This document shows, in pieces, positions 38,815-51,200 of a stretch of 64,000 nt of DNA. The stretch is from Plectrocnemia conspersa (taxonomy: Eukaryota; Arthropoda; Insecta; Trichoptera; Polycentropodidae). The stretch's first letter is position 1. Each line of letters begins with the position of its first letter. The DNA lies in NCBI GenBank assembly GCA_009617715.1, contig VTFK01000008.1:1550001-1614000 (forward strand), in the 5' to 3' direction. A model generated the notes under the pieces. It was given only the letters and a program-made list of their open reading frames with translations. It was not told the DNA's origin and ran no database searches. A program made the translations under genes and the position numbers.

Positions 38815-39835
38815 ATAGTCGTAGTTAAACTCGGATTTCCATTAAAAAAACATTGAAAAATGGACCCAAGCTCGTTTTTTTATTTTTATGAAGCTTTTAT
38901 GAAGAAATAAAAAAATGGAAAAAAATTTTATGAAGAATTAAAAAATGGAAAAAAAAGTTGAAAGAAATATATTTTTTTATTTTTGTTAATTTTTTAGGAA
39001 TATTTTTTATTTTAAAATATATTTTATATCTATCGTATTATATATTTGATACACAAAGTGTATAAAATTCTGTACTATTAATAAATAAAATTCGTTTAGT
39101 AGGGTTACTATTATTTTTGTGTAAAATCATATTTGTAGCATTTATTATTCTAAAGATAAAAATAATTGTATTGATTATTTTAAATATAGTCTTTTAAACA
39201 TTTCAGCATTTTATAAAAAGTAGTTTTTATAAAATGTTATTATTGAGGAAACTAGCAATAAATAGAGCACTGTTTTTATCTACTATTTTATGCAGAAAAA
39301 GAAAACTCGGTAAAATATTAACCAAGTATGACCGTTAAAGTCAAGAAAGCAGAAAAGCGCGCGGTCAAAATCGGCGTTTTTACTGAAAAAAAAAGTGTCA
39401 TATAAACATTTATTAGGCAGTCGAAACACAAAGTACCGAAGGGCGGTAACCGTACTTCTTGCTATCCGACACACTTAAAATAATGTCTTAAAATTAATTT
39501 GGTAGCTAATTTTGTATTACTAGTAGTAATTTACTACATAATTAATCAATATCAATAAAATAGTATCTTAAAAAATATTTAAAAATTATATAAAGACATT
39601 ATAAATATTAGCTTAATACATATTTTGCAAAATATGCAAAGAAAATTAATCCAAATGATTTGCTTATGATCATACTTATTTTGGTAGTTAAGAATTTAAT
39701 TACATAGCAGTTAGATTTCTAAATTAAAAATTTAACCATTATACTAACCGATAAGCTAAAATCAATCAGAATAAATAGTTGGACGGAAAGACAATCGATA
39801 TACAACACAATTTTACAAAGCTCTAAATATTCGAA
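38815..39835. other. AT-rich intergenic DNA, nothing recognised
   Basis: A/T-rich with short A-run/ATGGAAAAAA repeats near 38910-38960. No supported gene. Confidence 0.5.
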
Positions 39836-39839
39836 GTAT

Positions 39840-40330
39840 ACCTATACACTGCCTATATTCCAAATTCGGTCATAAAACTTGTATAATTCACTCAAAATAT
39901 TGTTTTCCGGGGGATGCGGCCAATTTCGGCCGTATTCCGGAATAGAGTAAGTGGTACAACTACGGTGGAAATCGTTCTCGACGAGACACAGTTTCTCCAA
40001 GTCGTATAAAAGGAAAAGTTTCAACTACTTAACGACGTGTAGGCGATTAAACGCTTTCGAGAACTTTATTTTATTATGAGTCGCCGACCCCCGGTTGTAG
40101 CGAAATTAAAATGGAAGACCTAATAAATCCGGACAAAGCTCCCGGACAATCGGCTGGGTGGGGAAATGGCGGAGAAAAAAAAGAACCGCGAAAAAGTCAC
40201 AGAGTTAAAGTTAAAGGACACGGAGTTCGTTAGCTGAATTGCGAAAGTTTAAACTTTTCAACGGGGCGTTGTATACGAGCGCCGGGAATGGGCCTCGGGA
40301 ATGACTCAAACGACCGGAGAAACTGAATTA
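39840..40330. other. GC-richer island with AAAGTTTAAACTTT palindrome
   Basis: A 14-bp perfect palindrome at 40244-40257 shares GTTTAAACTTT with the island at about 63823. It contains CpG-dense words (GGGGCGTTGTATACGAGCGC). No coding frame of note. Candidate conserved noncoding element. Confidence 0.35.
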
Positions 40331-40334
40331 TTTT

Positions 40335-42600
40335 AATGCGTATAATATAAAATATTGTATGTGTGTGAATATAAAATATATTATGAGAATAGTTTCAGAA
40401 AGAAAACTTATCCGACGAAGGAGAAAAAGATTTTTATACAGTATGAATACGCAAAAGCTGGTAGTTTCAAAAGAAATATGATCATATTTAAGAATTAAAT
40501 ACACGACTTTTCAATTACTGGTGATTGCATTTAATAACATGAATAATATAATATTTATTTTATATTTTAAAACTTAAATTCATTGAGCGACATATATAGC
40601 TTGATTTAAGTACATAAAACCTTGCTTTCAGTTTTATAATATTAACTTGAATTTAAAATGTATGGGATTTATTTTGTACTTTCAATTCTAATGTATGTAT
40701 CATATATTTAAGTCCCTGTCATTTTTTGTAATAAAAGCTATTATTTGTATTTTTAAAATGAGTTCACTTTCAGATAGTTTTAGGTATGAAACGTATAACC
40801 AATATGTTGCATAAAAATACGTATTGCTCCACGCAATAAATTGAAGCAAAAAATATATTTAATACACATATCAACGAAAAATTTCTAAGAATTTAGAAGG
40901 CTTGGAATGCTTTTATATAGGCATAAAATGGCTGCCACTCTATCGGCGCCCTTGTCGCATCGCCAGGCTTAAGTTTTTATACTCTATTGATTGATTTGTA
41001 TAAACACATAGATACATTTGTAATAGGAAAAGCCATTCATTTTTTTAATAAATATAATCTACACAATGAGACTAACTAGTGTAAATACATTTCAATAAAC
41101 TATTTTAAATAATGAATTGAAATTAAATATTGACATTTAAATTCGTGCATTTATAAGTATCCTTAAGATGTTAACTCATCTATTTTTCACCTGATCATTA
41201 GGTTTAAAAATGTATATTTCATAAGAGTGTTAAAAAAATGTATAACAGGCGTATATTTTTTATCATCAACTTTCCTCCACAATTCATAACTTGTATAAAG
41301 TAAAGTGCCTCGAAACAAGATGTGTCAAATTTATATGAATACGTGGGGGTCGGGGAGAAAATATATAACACGAAGAAGAAAAAAGTATACGTAAGGGTGA
41401 AAGATACGCACGTGTAATTTCATGTTTCATGGTCGTGAAACTTGCATACATTACTACGATTGCGTGTAGTTTTATTTTAACTACACCGTTAATTTATATG
41501 AGATTGCTTTAAAAAATGAAATATTTTATTCATGCGCCCTCTGATTAACTGCGAAGTCTTCGCGCAAAATTAAATTTGTTCATAAAAAATAAACTTTTCG
41601 ATTTTATTCATTCGTCTAAGTGGCCGAGATTAATTCAATTGGATTACGTGAAAAAATATAATAAGCCCTAGTGGCATGTCTGCGTTGACATTTCGTACAG
41701 GATTCGTTATAAATAATGTAACAGGGAGGTTAGAACGGGGGAGAGTTCCACACCCCTATTCCATAATCATCTAGTGAAATTATAATTCGCTAAACATTTT
41801 TTTTTAAAAAGCTGCAGTTAAAGTTCGCATTCGACTCGAAAAAATGTCTGATAAAAAAAAAAATTTGAAATTCAAATCTGACCGATGCGAAGTAGAATAA
41901 TCTAGTGTCAATATTGGCAAATGAAGTTCCTCATTTGCCTAAATTTGATCAAACATTGTTTGAAGCGGACAGTGATTTATTTTTAGGTAGATGAAAATGT
42001 GTCAAAATTAGCTTTTTGCATAAATATCACATATTTCATTTATTTAAAAATAAACTTAAATTGCTTTGTAATATTAAGAATGGATCGTTATAATGTGATA
42101 CTTTTAACAACACTTAACAGCCACTAGAACAGTGAAAGATTTGATAAATTAACCGCTCGTCATGCCGAGGGTAAAGGGATGAAAGAAAAAAAAGAGTTTA
42201 AAGCCGAAATATTAAGATTTTATAAATCGATCTTGATGTACAGGATGATTTTTATATTATATTTCACACCAAAATAAAATCATCAACCAAACATAAATGA
42301 AATACTTTTCCAATCAAAAGTGTGTTCGTATCACATATTGAAATGGACAAGCGTTGAATTATTTTAACTTCAGTAAAAAATTAAAAGAAATTAAAAAAAA
42401 GAATAACCATAGAAAAGTAATTCGAAAAGTGGTTCAGCACTTCAACTTCAAATATATAAGGTTATTTAAAAAAATACAAATGTTCCTCTATCAATAGATA
42501 AAGTTGATGATTTTTAATCATTAACTCTTACTAAGCTTAACAAAATGACAATACAGAATAGTTTAAAAAATACTGCTATAAAAATAAATCTATATTCTTA
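40335..42600. other. AT-rich intergenic DNA, nothing recognised
   Basis: No open frames or repeats that I can support. Confidence 0.5.
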
Positions 42601-42649
42601 TAATGTTTCACAAATGTCACGCGATACAGACCTTAAGAAATAAATTTAG

Positions 42650-42850
42650 AACAAACAATCGTCGTAAAAGACAGTTGTTATTAAAAAGTCAAGAAAAAAA
42701 ATTATACCTAAAAGCCCGGGTTTAATGTAAAAGAGTTATTTTTTATGTATGGCGGGATTTCAAAGGAATTGTGCATTACGAAACTCTAAAACTTGGCCAA
42801 ATAATAAAATAGACATGCACTTGTCAACAGTAGTTCTATAACATAAGTTA
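42650..42850 (+). mobile_element. Mariner fragment, copy C
   Basis: Shares TCGTCGTAAAAGACAGT, the AAAGAGTTATTTT...GTATGG block and TTGTGCATTACGAAACTCTA with the copy at 52850-53560 (and GTGCATTATGAAACTCT with the copy at 2020-2741). It covers only the central part of the transposase around the IVHYETL motif. Confidence 0.8.
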
Positions 42851-43299
42851 TCTTTTTTGTTGTCGACCATCGTGACGCATTGGAGTAATCTGTTAGGTTA
42901 CGATGGTCTTAATTTAATCTAAATAAACTTTTAAATATAATATTACTTTTAGAGGTGGTGCAAACATATCGTTAGATTTTAGAAAAACTTTAAGAATCCC
43001 TAATTAAATAGGTATATTATGTATATATTAATTTATTACTTATGTATGTATTATCATTGTTAATTATCTTATTGTAGCAATTTATATATTTTTAAATACT
43101 TAATAATGCTTAATTGCTCTAATACTGTCAATCTCTAAGTAGGCTATACAAAAAACTATCGCGATGTATTTATATAAGTATTTTATTTTATATTCCGTTC
43201 CGCGTACATCAATCAACTCATTGTGTTTGGGAAACAACGATTTTCCTGACATTGAAATTACGCGATGAATAATAATTTTTAAATTTAGGATCCATATTT

Positions 43300-43640
43300 T
43301 TCTCATAATGGTCGTCGCGGTGCACGCCCAAGTGACAAGTCCCTTTTTTCCTTCTCTCTCTTTCTTCATATTATTTAATACCTAAATTATATCCCTCTCA
43401 AGCCGTCTTTGCCTCGCGGTTCACCTATTCAAAAAATCTGCGAAGCGAAAATTTTTCACGCGAATTTTTTTGCAGGCAGCAGCGAGATTAATTTTCCCTT
43501 CGGCCTGTCCCTAAATTAGGACGGACGATCGCTTATAGAGAATCTTACGGCGTTGTGCGTTTGCACATAATTAATCACTTAATTCGCCAACTAAGGGGTG
43601 GGGGTTGAATAAAAAAAAAGCAATTAAAGATTCCAGCGAC
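43300..43640. other. GC-richer island
   Basis: CpG-containing sequence (GTCGTCGCGGTGCACGCC, CGGACGATCGC) between AT-rich flanks; an 89-codon reverse-strand frame overlaps its left edge without recognisable content. Candidate conserved noncoding element. Confidence 0.3.
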
Positions 43641-43644
43641 GTCG

Positions 43645-45530
43645 GCAGGAAGGTTTCAATTTTTTTTTATTCGACGAAAAATAATAGTTTAGAATGAAAA
43701 AGTTTGAATTAATAGCAGTTTTTCTTGGCAAATTAAGTAAGAATTTTCAGCGTTTATACATTTAGTTTGTAATGAATTACAAAAGCAAATAATATGCCTT
43801 AAACTATTCAAGTATTTATTTGAGATATAATATATTGCTATAAATCCATAAAAGTCACATAAGGGCTAATTTTGATCAAATTAATCTGAACAATTATAAT
43901 CTAAATTAACAATATTATATTTTATTATTATAAAATAAAGATTTTAATAGCAATTTGATAAATAGTAAGATAGTAATTGTATGAATTTAAGTTAAGCAAT
44001 TTATTTTCATTGGTCAATTTTTTTCAGAGTTTATCAGAATTGTTCTTATATAACCATTAAATAAAGACGTTCTTTGGAAATTAAATTCTAGTTGATAATA
44101 TATTAAAACTTTAAATAAACAGATACATATTCCGAATCAAAATTATATTTTTTTGTGGCAAAAATCACAAAACAAATTTATTAATTTATTTGTTGTAAAC
44201 CTTATGTTGCAACATAATAGGCGTTAGCCCAATGCGTTACAGCAGAGTAAACACAATCAAAAACTACTACTGCTGTATTAGTGAGGAAAATAAAAAACTG
44301 ATTAAAACTGATTACAAACTATTATTACAACTTAAAACTCTATTTTGATTATTTACAAAATATTCATCCGTGAGTTTAGGAAAATCTAGAAGAACTAAAT
44401 ATATTATGATCGATTGGTACTATAAATAAAAATTCAAAAATTCAAAGGTTTATATAATATTCGAGCCCAGATTTTTTTGCTTACTGATAAAAAAAAATAT
44501 GAATTTGAATCATACGTGATTTTTGGCTATGAGCAGGGCTTTATTTTCAACAAAAAGGTGCCGGAACTCACTTCTTGTCAAGCATTTTACTAAAAAAAAT
44601 ATCATTTAAATTCAATTTAATGCAGCTTTTCCTATGCCACGAAGCTCATAAAAAAAATAAACAAAATGTATATAAGTATTGTATTTATTTCAAAATTTAT
44701 TGATATAAGAGTATTAGTCAAAGTATATGCAAATCATATTTTGGTTAATATGAGGGAGCAAAAACAATTGTCACTTCTCAGAAGTCAAAAATTCACGTCA
44801 AAAGCAATAAAATCGTGTCAGCGCCGACGCTCGTTACCGAGCGTTCCCACTACGAATAAATATCTAGATTCATTACAAATCTTTTAGATTGATCAAGGAG
44901 TTGATTGTATAAAATTTACGTCTACTTGAACTTATCGCTTTTGACTCAAAAAAAATACACAAAAAAATGAAATTGAGCTTGCATCCAGTGAAGCTTACGC
45001 TGAATAGACACAGGCGAAGTCTATTCACAGACACAGGCAAGGAGAAGAGGCTGTTTTTACTTTAATAGTCAGATCTGCTCTCAAAATGCATTTAAGTTCA
45101 ACGACTAGAAAAATACTAAAAGGGTGTTCTAAAGGCAATTCCAGAATACAATATTTAAAATAGACTTTGTATTGTAATTTTCCAAATATTTCTGTTAACT
45201 TTGAAAATATACAAGAAAAATTAAATATTTGAATAAAAACTACGTGGAAGCAGCAATGAATTATTTTTCAACAGGGCGAAAGAACAAGCTAAAACGACCC
45301 TGCATACATTAGGCGAGCTAACTATGCATTTATCATATTTACGAAACACTATTTACATTTAAAAACCATTACAAAGACCAATGTCGGGCGTTTCGTAATA
45401 TAAGAAACGCATAAGGAAAATACCATTTCGAGCGCTATTGCATAAAAATGCAGAATTGCAGCTTCTTTCTAAACGGCCATTAATTCCTAAAATGCAAATT
45501 TATTTTATTAAAGAAAAAATATTAGGAGCA
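43645..45530. other. AT-rich intergenic DNA
   Basis: A possible transposon-end-like word GCAGGGCTTTATTTTCAAC occurs at about 44534 but no partner was found. Otherwise nothing recognised. Confidence 0.4.
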
Positions 45531-45539
45531 CAATGAAAA

Positions 45540-45900
45540 AGTGGCCTCTTCACACGTCTTCCGCCCCCAAAAGCCGACGAGTGCCCTCAAATTATGTTCG
45601 CCCTTCGCCCTTTGGCTGGCAGCGAAAAAAATACCGCAAATCTGATGTAAACACGTCGTTTAATTTGCACTTTCGCGCAAAGGGCCGACCCTAAGTGATC
45701 ATCGCGGAACCGGAAAGCCTTAAGTAATATAGAAGAAAAACGTTCTGTTCTCCCTCGGCGAAAGGGATTTTCGCTTTCATTAATATTTAACTAGACAAGT
45801 GTTGGCTTTGAATTTTCCCTTTACTTCGCTGAAATCTGTCGTACAAGTATAATCTCAAAGTCGGCCCTGGTGTGGGAGCATATCAATCAAAATCCTCGGA
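45540..45900. other. GC-richer island
   Basis: Words such as CTTCCGCCCCCAAAAGCCGA, CGCGCAAAGGGCCGACC and CATCGCGGAACCGG stand out from the AT-rich background. No coding frame. It lies about 2 kb downstream of the FoxO stop. Candidate regulatory or conserved noncoding element. Confidence 0.35.
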
Positions 45901-45904
45901 GATG

Positions 45905-47969
45905 AACTACAGTAGCATACGGGAGATATGTACGTAAGAAATATAAATATTGTTTTTGATAAGATTAAACCGGTTATTTATTGTTTTGGGTTATTGTGAT
46001 TGCTAGACCCTCTGAATCACTCTAATCTTAACTAAGAGAAAACATATCACAAAAGAGCATTTATCTACATGTACTATTTTATATTATACTTCTCTCTAAA
46101 AAAGCAATATAATTTTTTTACAGAATATTCTATTTTGATTTGTTGTGTTAATTTACTGTCCATACATCGATAATAATAATAACCATTTCAACTATTTTAA
46201 AATTGCTGCTTATATATTTTAATACAAATCTATTTATCTGCAGCACATTTATTTTATTCAATTCACAAGTTAATGAACGAATAAATAACTACGAGTGGTT
46301 CAGTTATTCGATCTACAGCACCAGCTATAAAACTCAAAGTTTTATGTTGCAGATAAATTATGACAAATATGTTAATTTCTAAGATCAATCGAGAAATTAA
46401 TGCTTCTCTCATGTTCGATTTTATGTAATCTAGATTATATTTTTTTTTAAAATACGCCATAATAAAATGCAGACGAACCCAAAAAAGCTAGTACATACAT
46501 ATGTATGTATATAAAAGGAAGTTAAATTTATATTATTCACAGCGGTCTTTGTTCCGTCATGAAGGTTTAACACCTTACAAATTCGAGATGATGGGTTATA
46601 AAAGCAATTAAAATATTGCGTCATCAATTCACATGTATGACATTATATAAAATTAAATATTTAATAAAAAATGTTTAGAATTCAAATGCTTGCAAATTTA
46701 ATTTATTAAAAATAAGTTTTATTTTTAAATAAATTTAATTTGCAATGATAAAGAAAGACATTGAAGCATTGTTTTATTAAATATATTATTTTGTTCACGT
46801 AATAAATAACTTATTTATTTAAATAAAATAGATCTTACCTTAAAATTGAGTTTCGGAACGTATTGTGCAACAAAAAAATCATTCATATAGTCCCCCATTA
46901 TATTATATTAAATATGCATTGGTCTGTGTTCAATATATATCCAAAATATTTTATTTTATTTTATTTACAAAAAATATATATAACAAAATGAGTCAACAAG
47001 TAACAACAACACAATGTAAATAATAATAAAAATACGATTATAATTATAGTTTGTGTATATGATTAGTTAAACAATTCTAGCTAACTACTGATAGCTAAAT
47101 TGAGCAATTTTTAAATAAAATTTCAAAAAAGGCTTTCCTTAAATGCTTAGCATATATCATTGTATATATATATATATATTGAGGTAAAAAAATCGTACAA
47201 AAGTTGTGTAGCCTAATTGACCGTATATCAGAATTTGAACGCGCCTAGCAAACTAAAATTTAGTTAATCATTTTGTAACTATACCTCGATAGGCAATTCA
47301 ATTTTTTAATTGGACATATATAAACTCCTTAAGTGATGTTAAAAATTGTCATAAAAATATCGATTTTATATCTAACGGCAACAAATATACATTTAATTAA
47401 CAAGAAGACAATTGACTATCAATCAGCATTTACCTAACTACAAATACATATATCAAATATGTATAATTCGCTTTTAAAATCGTCTTCGACTTTTATTTTA
47501 TAAAAAAATCTCCTATAAAGCATCTTTTTATTTATATACCATAAAATGTTTCACGTTAATGCTACAAAATTTACTATATCTGTGTGTGTTTTTTTTTAAT
47601 TTTAATAATGGTAACCCGTTGAGTAACATAGAAAAAATAAATTAACTATGCCATCCTCACCGTTTTTTTTTTTATTATTTAATTTAATTAATTAATCATA
47701 CACAGAGCGCCCAGTGTAAGAGCAAGGTTAAATAATAACATACATTATACAGTTATTTAAACCTTATAATGAATTCATTGTACTATTGATTCAGATTGTT
47801 GATCAGTCAGTTTTTTCTTTAATATATTAATAAAAAAAAACTCGAATGGGCCCTCTTTTACACACATGGCATAATCGTAGTATTTACATAACACAAATTA
47901 TAAGAACACATTCGATAGTAACCTTTATCTACATGACCAATTTGGCATGTGAGGACTTTTTTGAAATCC
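45905..47969 (-). other. Region downstream of FoxO stop, likely including the 3' UTR
   Basis: AT-rich, with a (TA)n microsatellite near 47165 and many TTTATT words that would be AATAAA on the FoxO strand (for example near 47529 and 46951-46971). I cannot choose which is used, so the 3' end is not placed. Confidence 0.4.
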
Positions 47970-48171
47970 TCAGTGAACCCAAGAAGGGGCTATAGAATAA
48001 TTTCTTTGCTGCGATACGATGGCGTCCTCCGTGGCTGAAGGAGACCCCGTTTGATGATTGTTGTGGTAAGATGGTATCTGCTGTTGCTGCTGATTTTGTA
48101 TGTTTTGATGTTGCTGTTGTTGGTGTTGCATTTGTTGCTGCTGTTGTTGTTGTTGCTGTTGTTGTTGTTGT

Positions 48172-48209
<38 letters not shown>

Positions 48210-48284
48210 TTGGTGCTGTAGTTGTTGCTGCTGCGAGAAATTAAAATCTAGCGTACCCTCCATCGAGAGCTCGTGTTTTATGAC
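47970..48284 (-). CDS. FoxO: FoxO terminal exon: activation motif, polyQ, stop
   Basis: The acceptor is TTGTTTCAG. The exon starts [17 protein letters not shown], completing the transactivation motif, followed by a Gln-rich region with one uninterrupted run of about 27 Q (mixed CAA/CAG) and shorter H/Q/N runs. It ends [10 protein letters not shown] with TGA at 47972-47970. The Gln codons are interspersed CAA and CAG, which makes a recent pure-triplet expansion less likely. The 3' UTR lies below 47970; no single poly(A) signal can be chosen. Confidence 0.96.
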
Positions 48285-51200
48285 CTGAAACAAGATTTGC
48301 TTATATTATGAATCTGTAATTGATGCTCATGTGTGATGGTTCATTGGTGCTCACCTCATCGACGTTGCAGTCGAAGCCTCCATGGTCCAAGTTTTCGATG
48401 TTCAAGTTGAACTCGTCGATCAAGGCCGTGTTGTTCAGAGCTCCCATGAGTTGACCCATCATCGTGGACGCTGGAGCTATCTGTTCGTGCTGAGCGCCCA
48501 TCAGTGCTCCGTTGAGAAGAGGAGAATCTTGACTAATTTGACTTAAACCACCTAAAATTTTGATTTTTTGTTAGAAATTATTGATCTTAAACTTTTCTCT
48601 CTAGATGTAATTTTTTGATACTGACCGTGGTGCATCATGTCTGATAACTGAGGCGGTGGCAATAAGGCTCCTGGTGTTAAAGGTGTACGTGGTGGACTAC
48701 ATGAAGGTGGACGCGCTCTCATGTACGCTGGACCGCACGCTTCCGCAGGGTATGACGGTGACATGCCAGTTACCGAAGACGGTGACATACTCTGATTAAT
48801 CAAAAGACATAATTTAATTTAATATATTTATAACATTTATCTAAAATTCACAAGATTTTAATTATATCTGAAATTCTTTAGCATATTTAGTATCTATACA
48901 TTCTTAAGTGTAATTTGGTTATTAATGCTATTTAATAAACAATAAATGATAAAGATAATCTGACTTATCAAAAAATAGTTGAACGTAGTAGATGAACTGA
49001 TAAAAATTTTGCTTGTCAAAAAAAGCAAATTATTTTATATTTATAAAATAAAGGTTTAAGGTTAAATTTTAACCTAACCTTATAATTATGTTAGGTTAGT
49101 AAGCGATAGCTAGGATGATCTTAAATTTTTTTTACGTTTAACGTTAAATAAAGATCTACATCTATCTAAATACATAATTCATAGTACATATAGTATATTA
49201 AACAACATTATACTATAAAATACATATTCATTACAAAGTGAGCTATGATCGCCTGTAAGATATAATAGTTTAGATATGTTTTAGTAAATTTTAACTAATA
49301 CCAAACAGATAAAATAGAAGTTTAACCTAAACTCGTAATTACGTTAGAATAATTTTTAGGATTTTTTGCATTAAATAGAGACTTACTATATTACGTTATA
49401 ATATAAATCATATTTTTATTAAAAATAAATCAAATATCACCTGTAATATGTGAGGTGAGGTGTAAATTAGTTTTAATTTAACTTTACCTTATACCTAAAC
49501 TTTGGTTTAAATTTTTTTTATATTTGTAAAACAGTTTTAACCTAACGTCATAGTTGAGCTACTGATAGCTTCGGTATGACTCATTTAAATAGAGATCTAC
49601 TATATTATTATATATTACGTTATAATCTAAATTATATATTTATTATATAAACATAAAATCCCCTGTAAGATATGGTAGTTTAGATTTGTTTTATTCTATT
49701 TCAATTTTTTTTATTGTTAAAATTAAGGTATATGTTAACCTCCTACTTATGTTAGCTCAGTTACCAATAGCTACAATGGTCTTATGATTCGTTTGCTTTA
49801 AATTGAAACGTAGTGTGTTATGTTATAATGTTATTTATATATTAATTAAAAATAAATAGGGTGGTCTAGATTAATAGATTAAGTTGTGTCAAGTTAGGTT
49901 AATATTATATACATATAAAATAAATTTATAAAATAAAACATTTTTTTTTTATTAATATTTAATTTACCTCAGCATGAGAAGGAAGAGGGCGATGAAGACA
50001 AGCGCAAGGTTGACGTCCATGAAGGGCGCAAGGTCTTGGTAAATAGCCTCGTCCATAACCAGCTCCTGCAGGATATGGCGGAGGAGGACCAGAAGGACAT
50101 GTCGCTAAGCCCCCGGCAAACCTGCATGATGAACAATCGATTAAAATTCAATCTGCTTCTTTCATTTGTTCGTACATATATTATGATTTCGTAGTAAAAA
50201 TCTAATTTAAAAATTATAAAAAGAAAACTTTAAAAACATGCAATAAAGTTAAGATTAACCTTACTCTTAAAAAATCCAGCTAACTACTTTAATAAATACA
50301 AAAAAAAAATGCAAAGAATGTTAATGTCTCACTTTTTTAACCTGTGCTTTATAAACTTAATAATAACTTACGAATTGAGATAGTTATCTCCCTGAAGGTT
50401 CATGGAATCGGCCAAGGAGCCGGCCAGTTGGTCAGCCCTGCCACTGGGGGGGGTAATCTTGAGACCCCAGTCGTTTTCGCCTCCGAACACCGAAGGAATC
50501 GGAGAGAGGCGTCCGCAGGACGAGGCGTTCGAGGAAGCCCTTTGCCTGAAGTCAGGAGACAACTGAAATCCTCCGGTCGCGTTGCTGTATGCGATAATCG
50601 AATCCGAGAATTTTGTCGTCGTCATCCATTGCAGTGGGTAGAATCGTTGACGAAACGTGGCGAGAAGAAGCAGCAAAGAATAAAAAAAGAAAAACGAAAC
50701 AAAGATGCAATGCTACGTTATTACAAAAAAGATTCTATGACTAATAATATTTGCAATGTGCAACGTTCGTATACTGAATAAAAAAAAATGCGACGAAGAT
50801 GGAATGTGTTTGAGAATAGCAAAAAAATGTATTGTCACTCTGCAATATTTTTTTATTCAGTTTACGAAATTTTTTTTTATTATAAATTAATAATACTGTA
50901 AATTATCACTGTCACAATATGACATGCAAAAAAATAATCATTCCTAATATTTTTATACCATGTACCATTTTAATCATTATTTGTTTGATCACATGCCTAG
51001 TAACCTTTATGAAAAATATGTACTGTATCTATTTTTTAAATAAATTGGGTCAATTAAATAATAATGTGTGTTTTTTTATATTATATTTTTTTTATAAAAA
51101 TTATTCCAGATTTTTATGACTAAACTCATAATGGCAATATTCTTATCATAAAAAATATCATAAATATCAACTCACATTTTTCATTATACAAATTAATTTT

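Noticed and set aside
47160..47180. (TA)n run as a functional element
   Set aside because: Ordinary microsatellite; no further structure.
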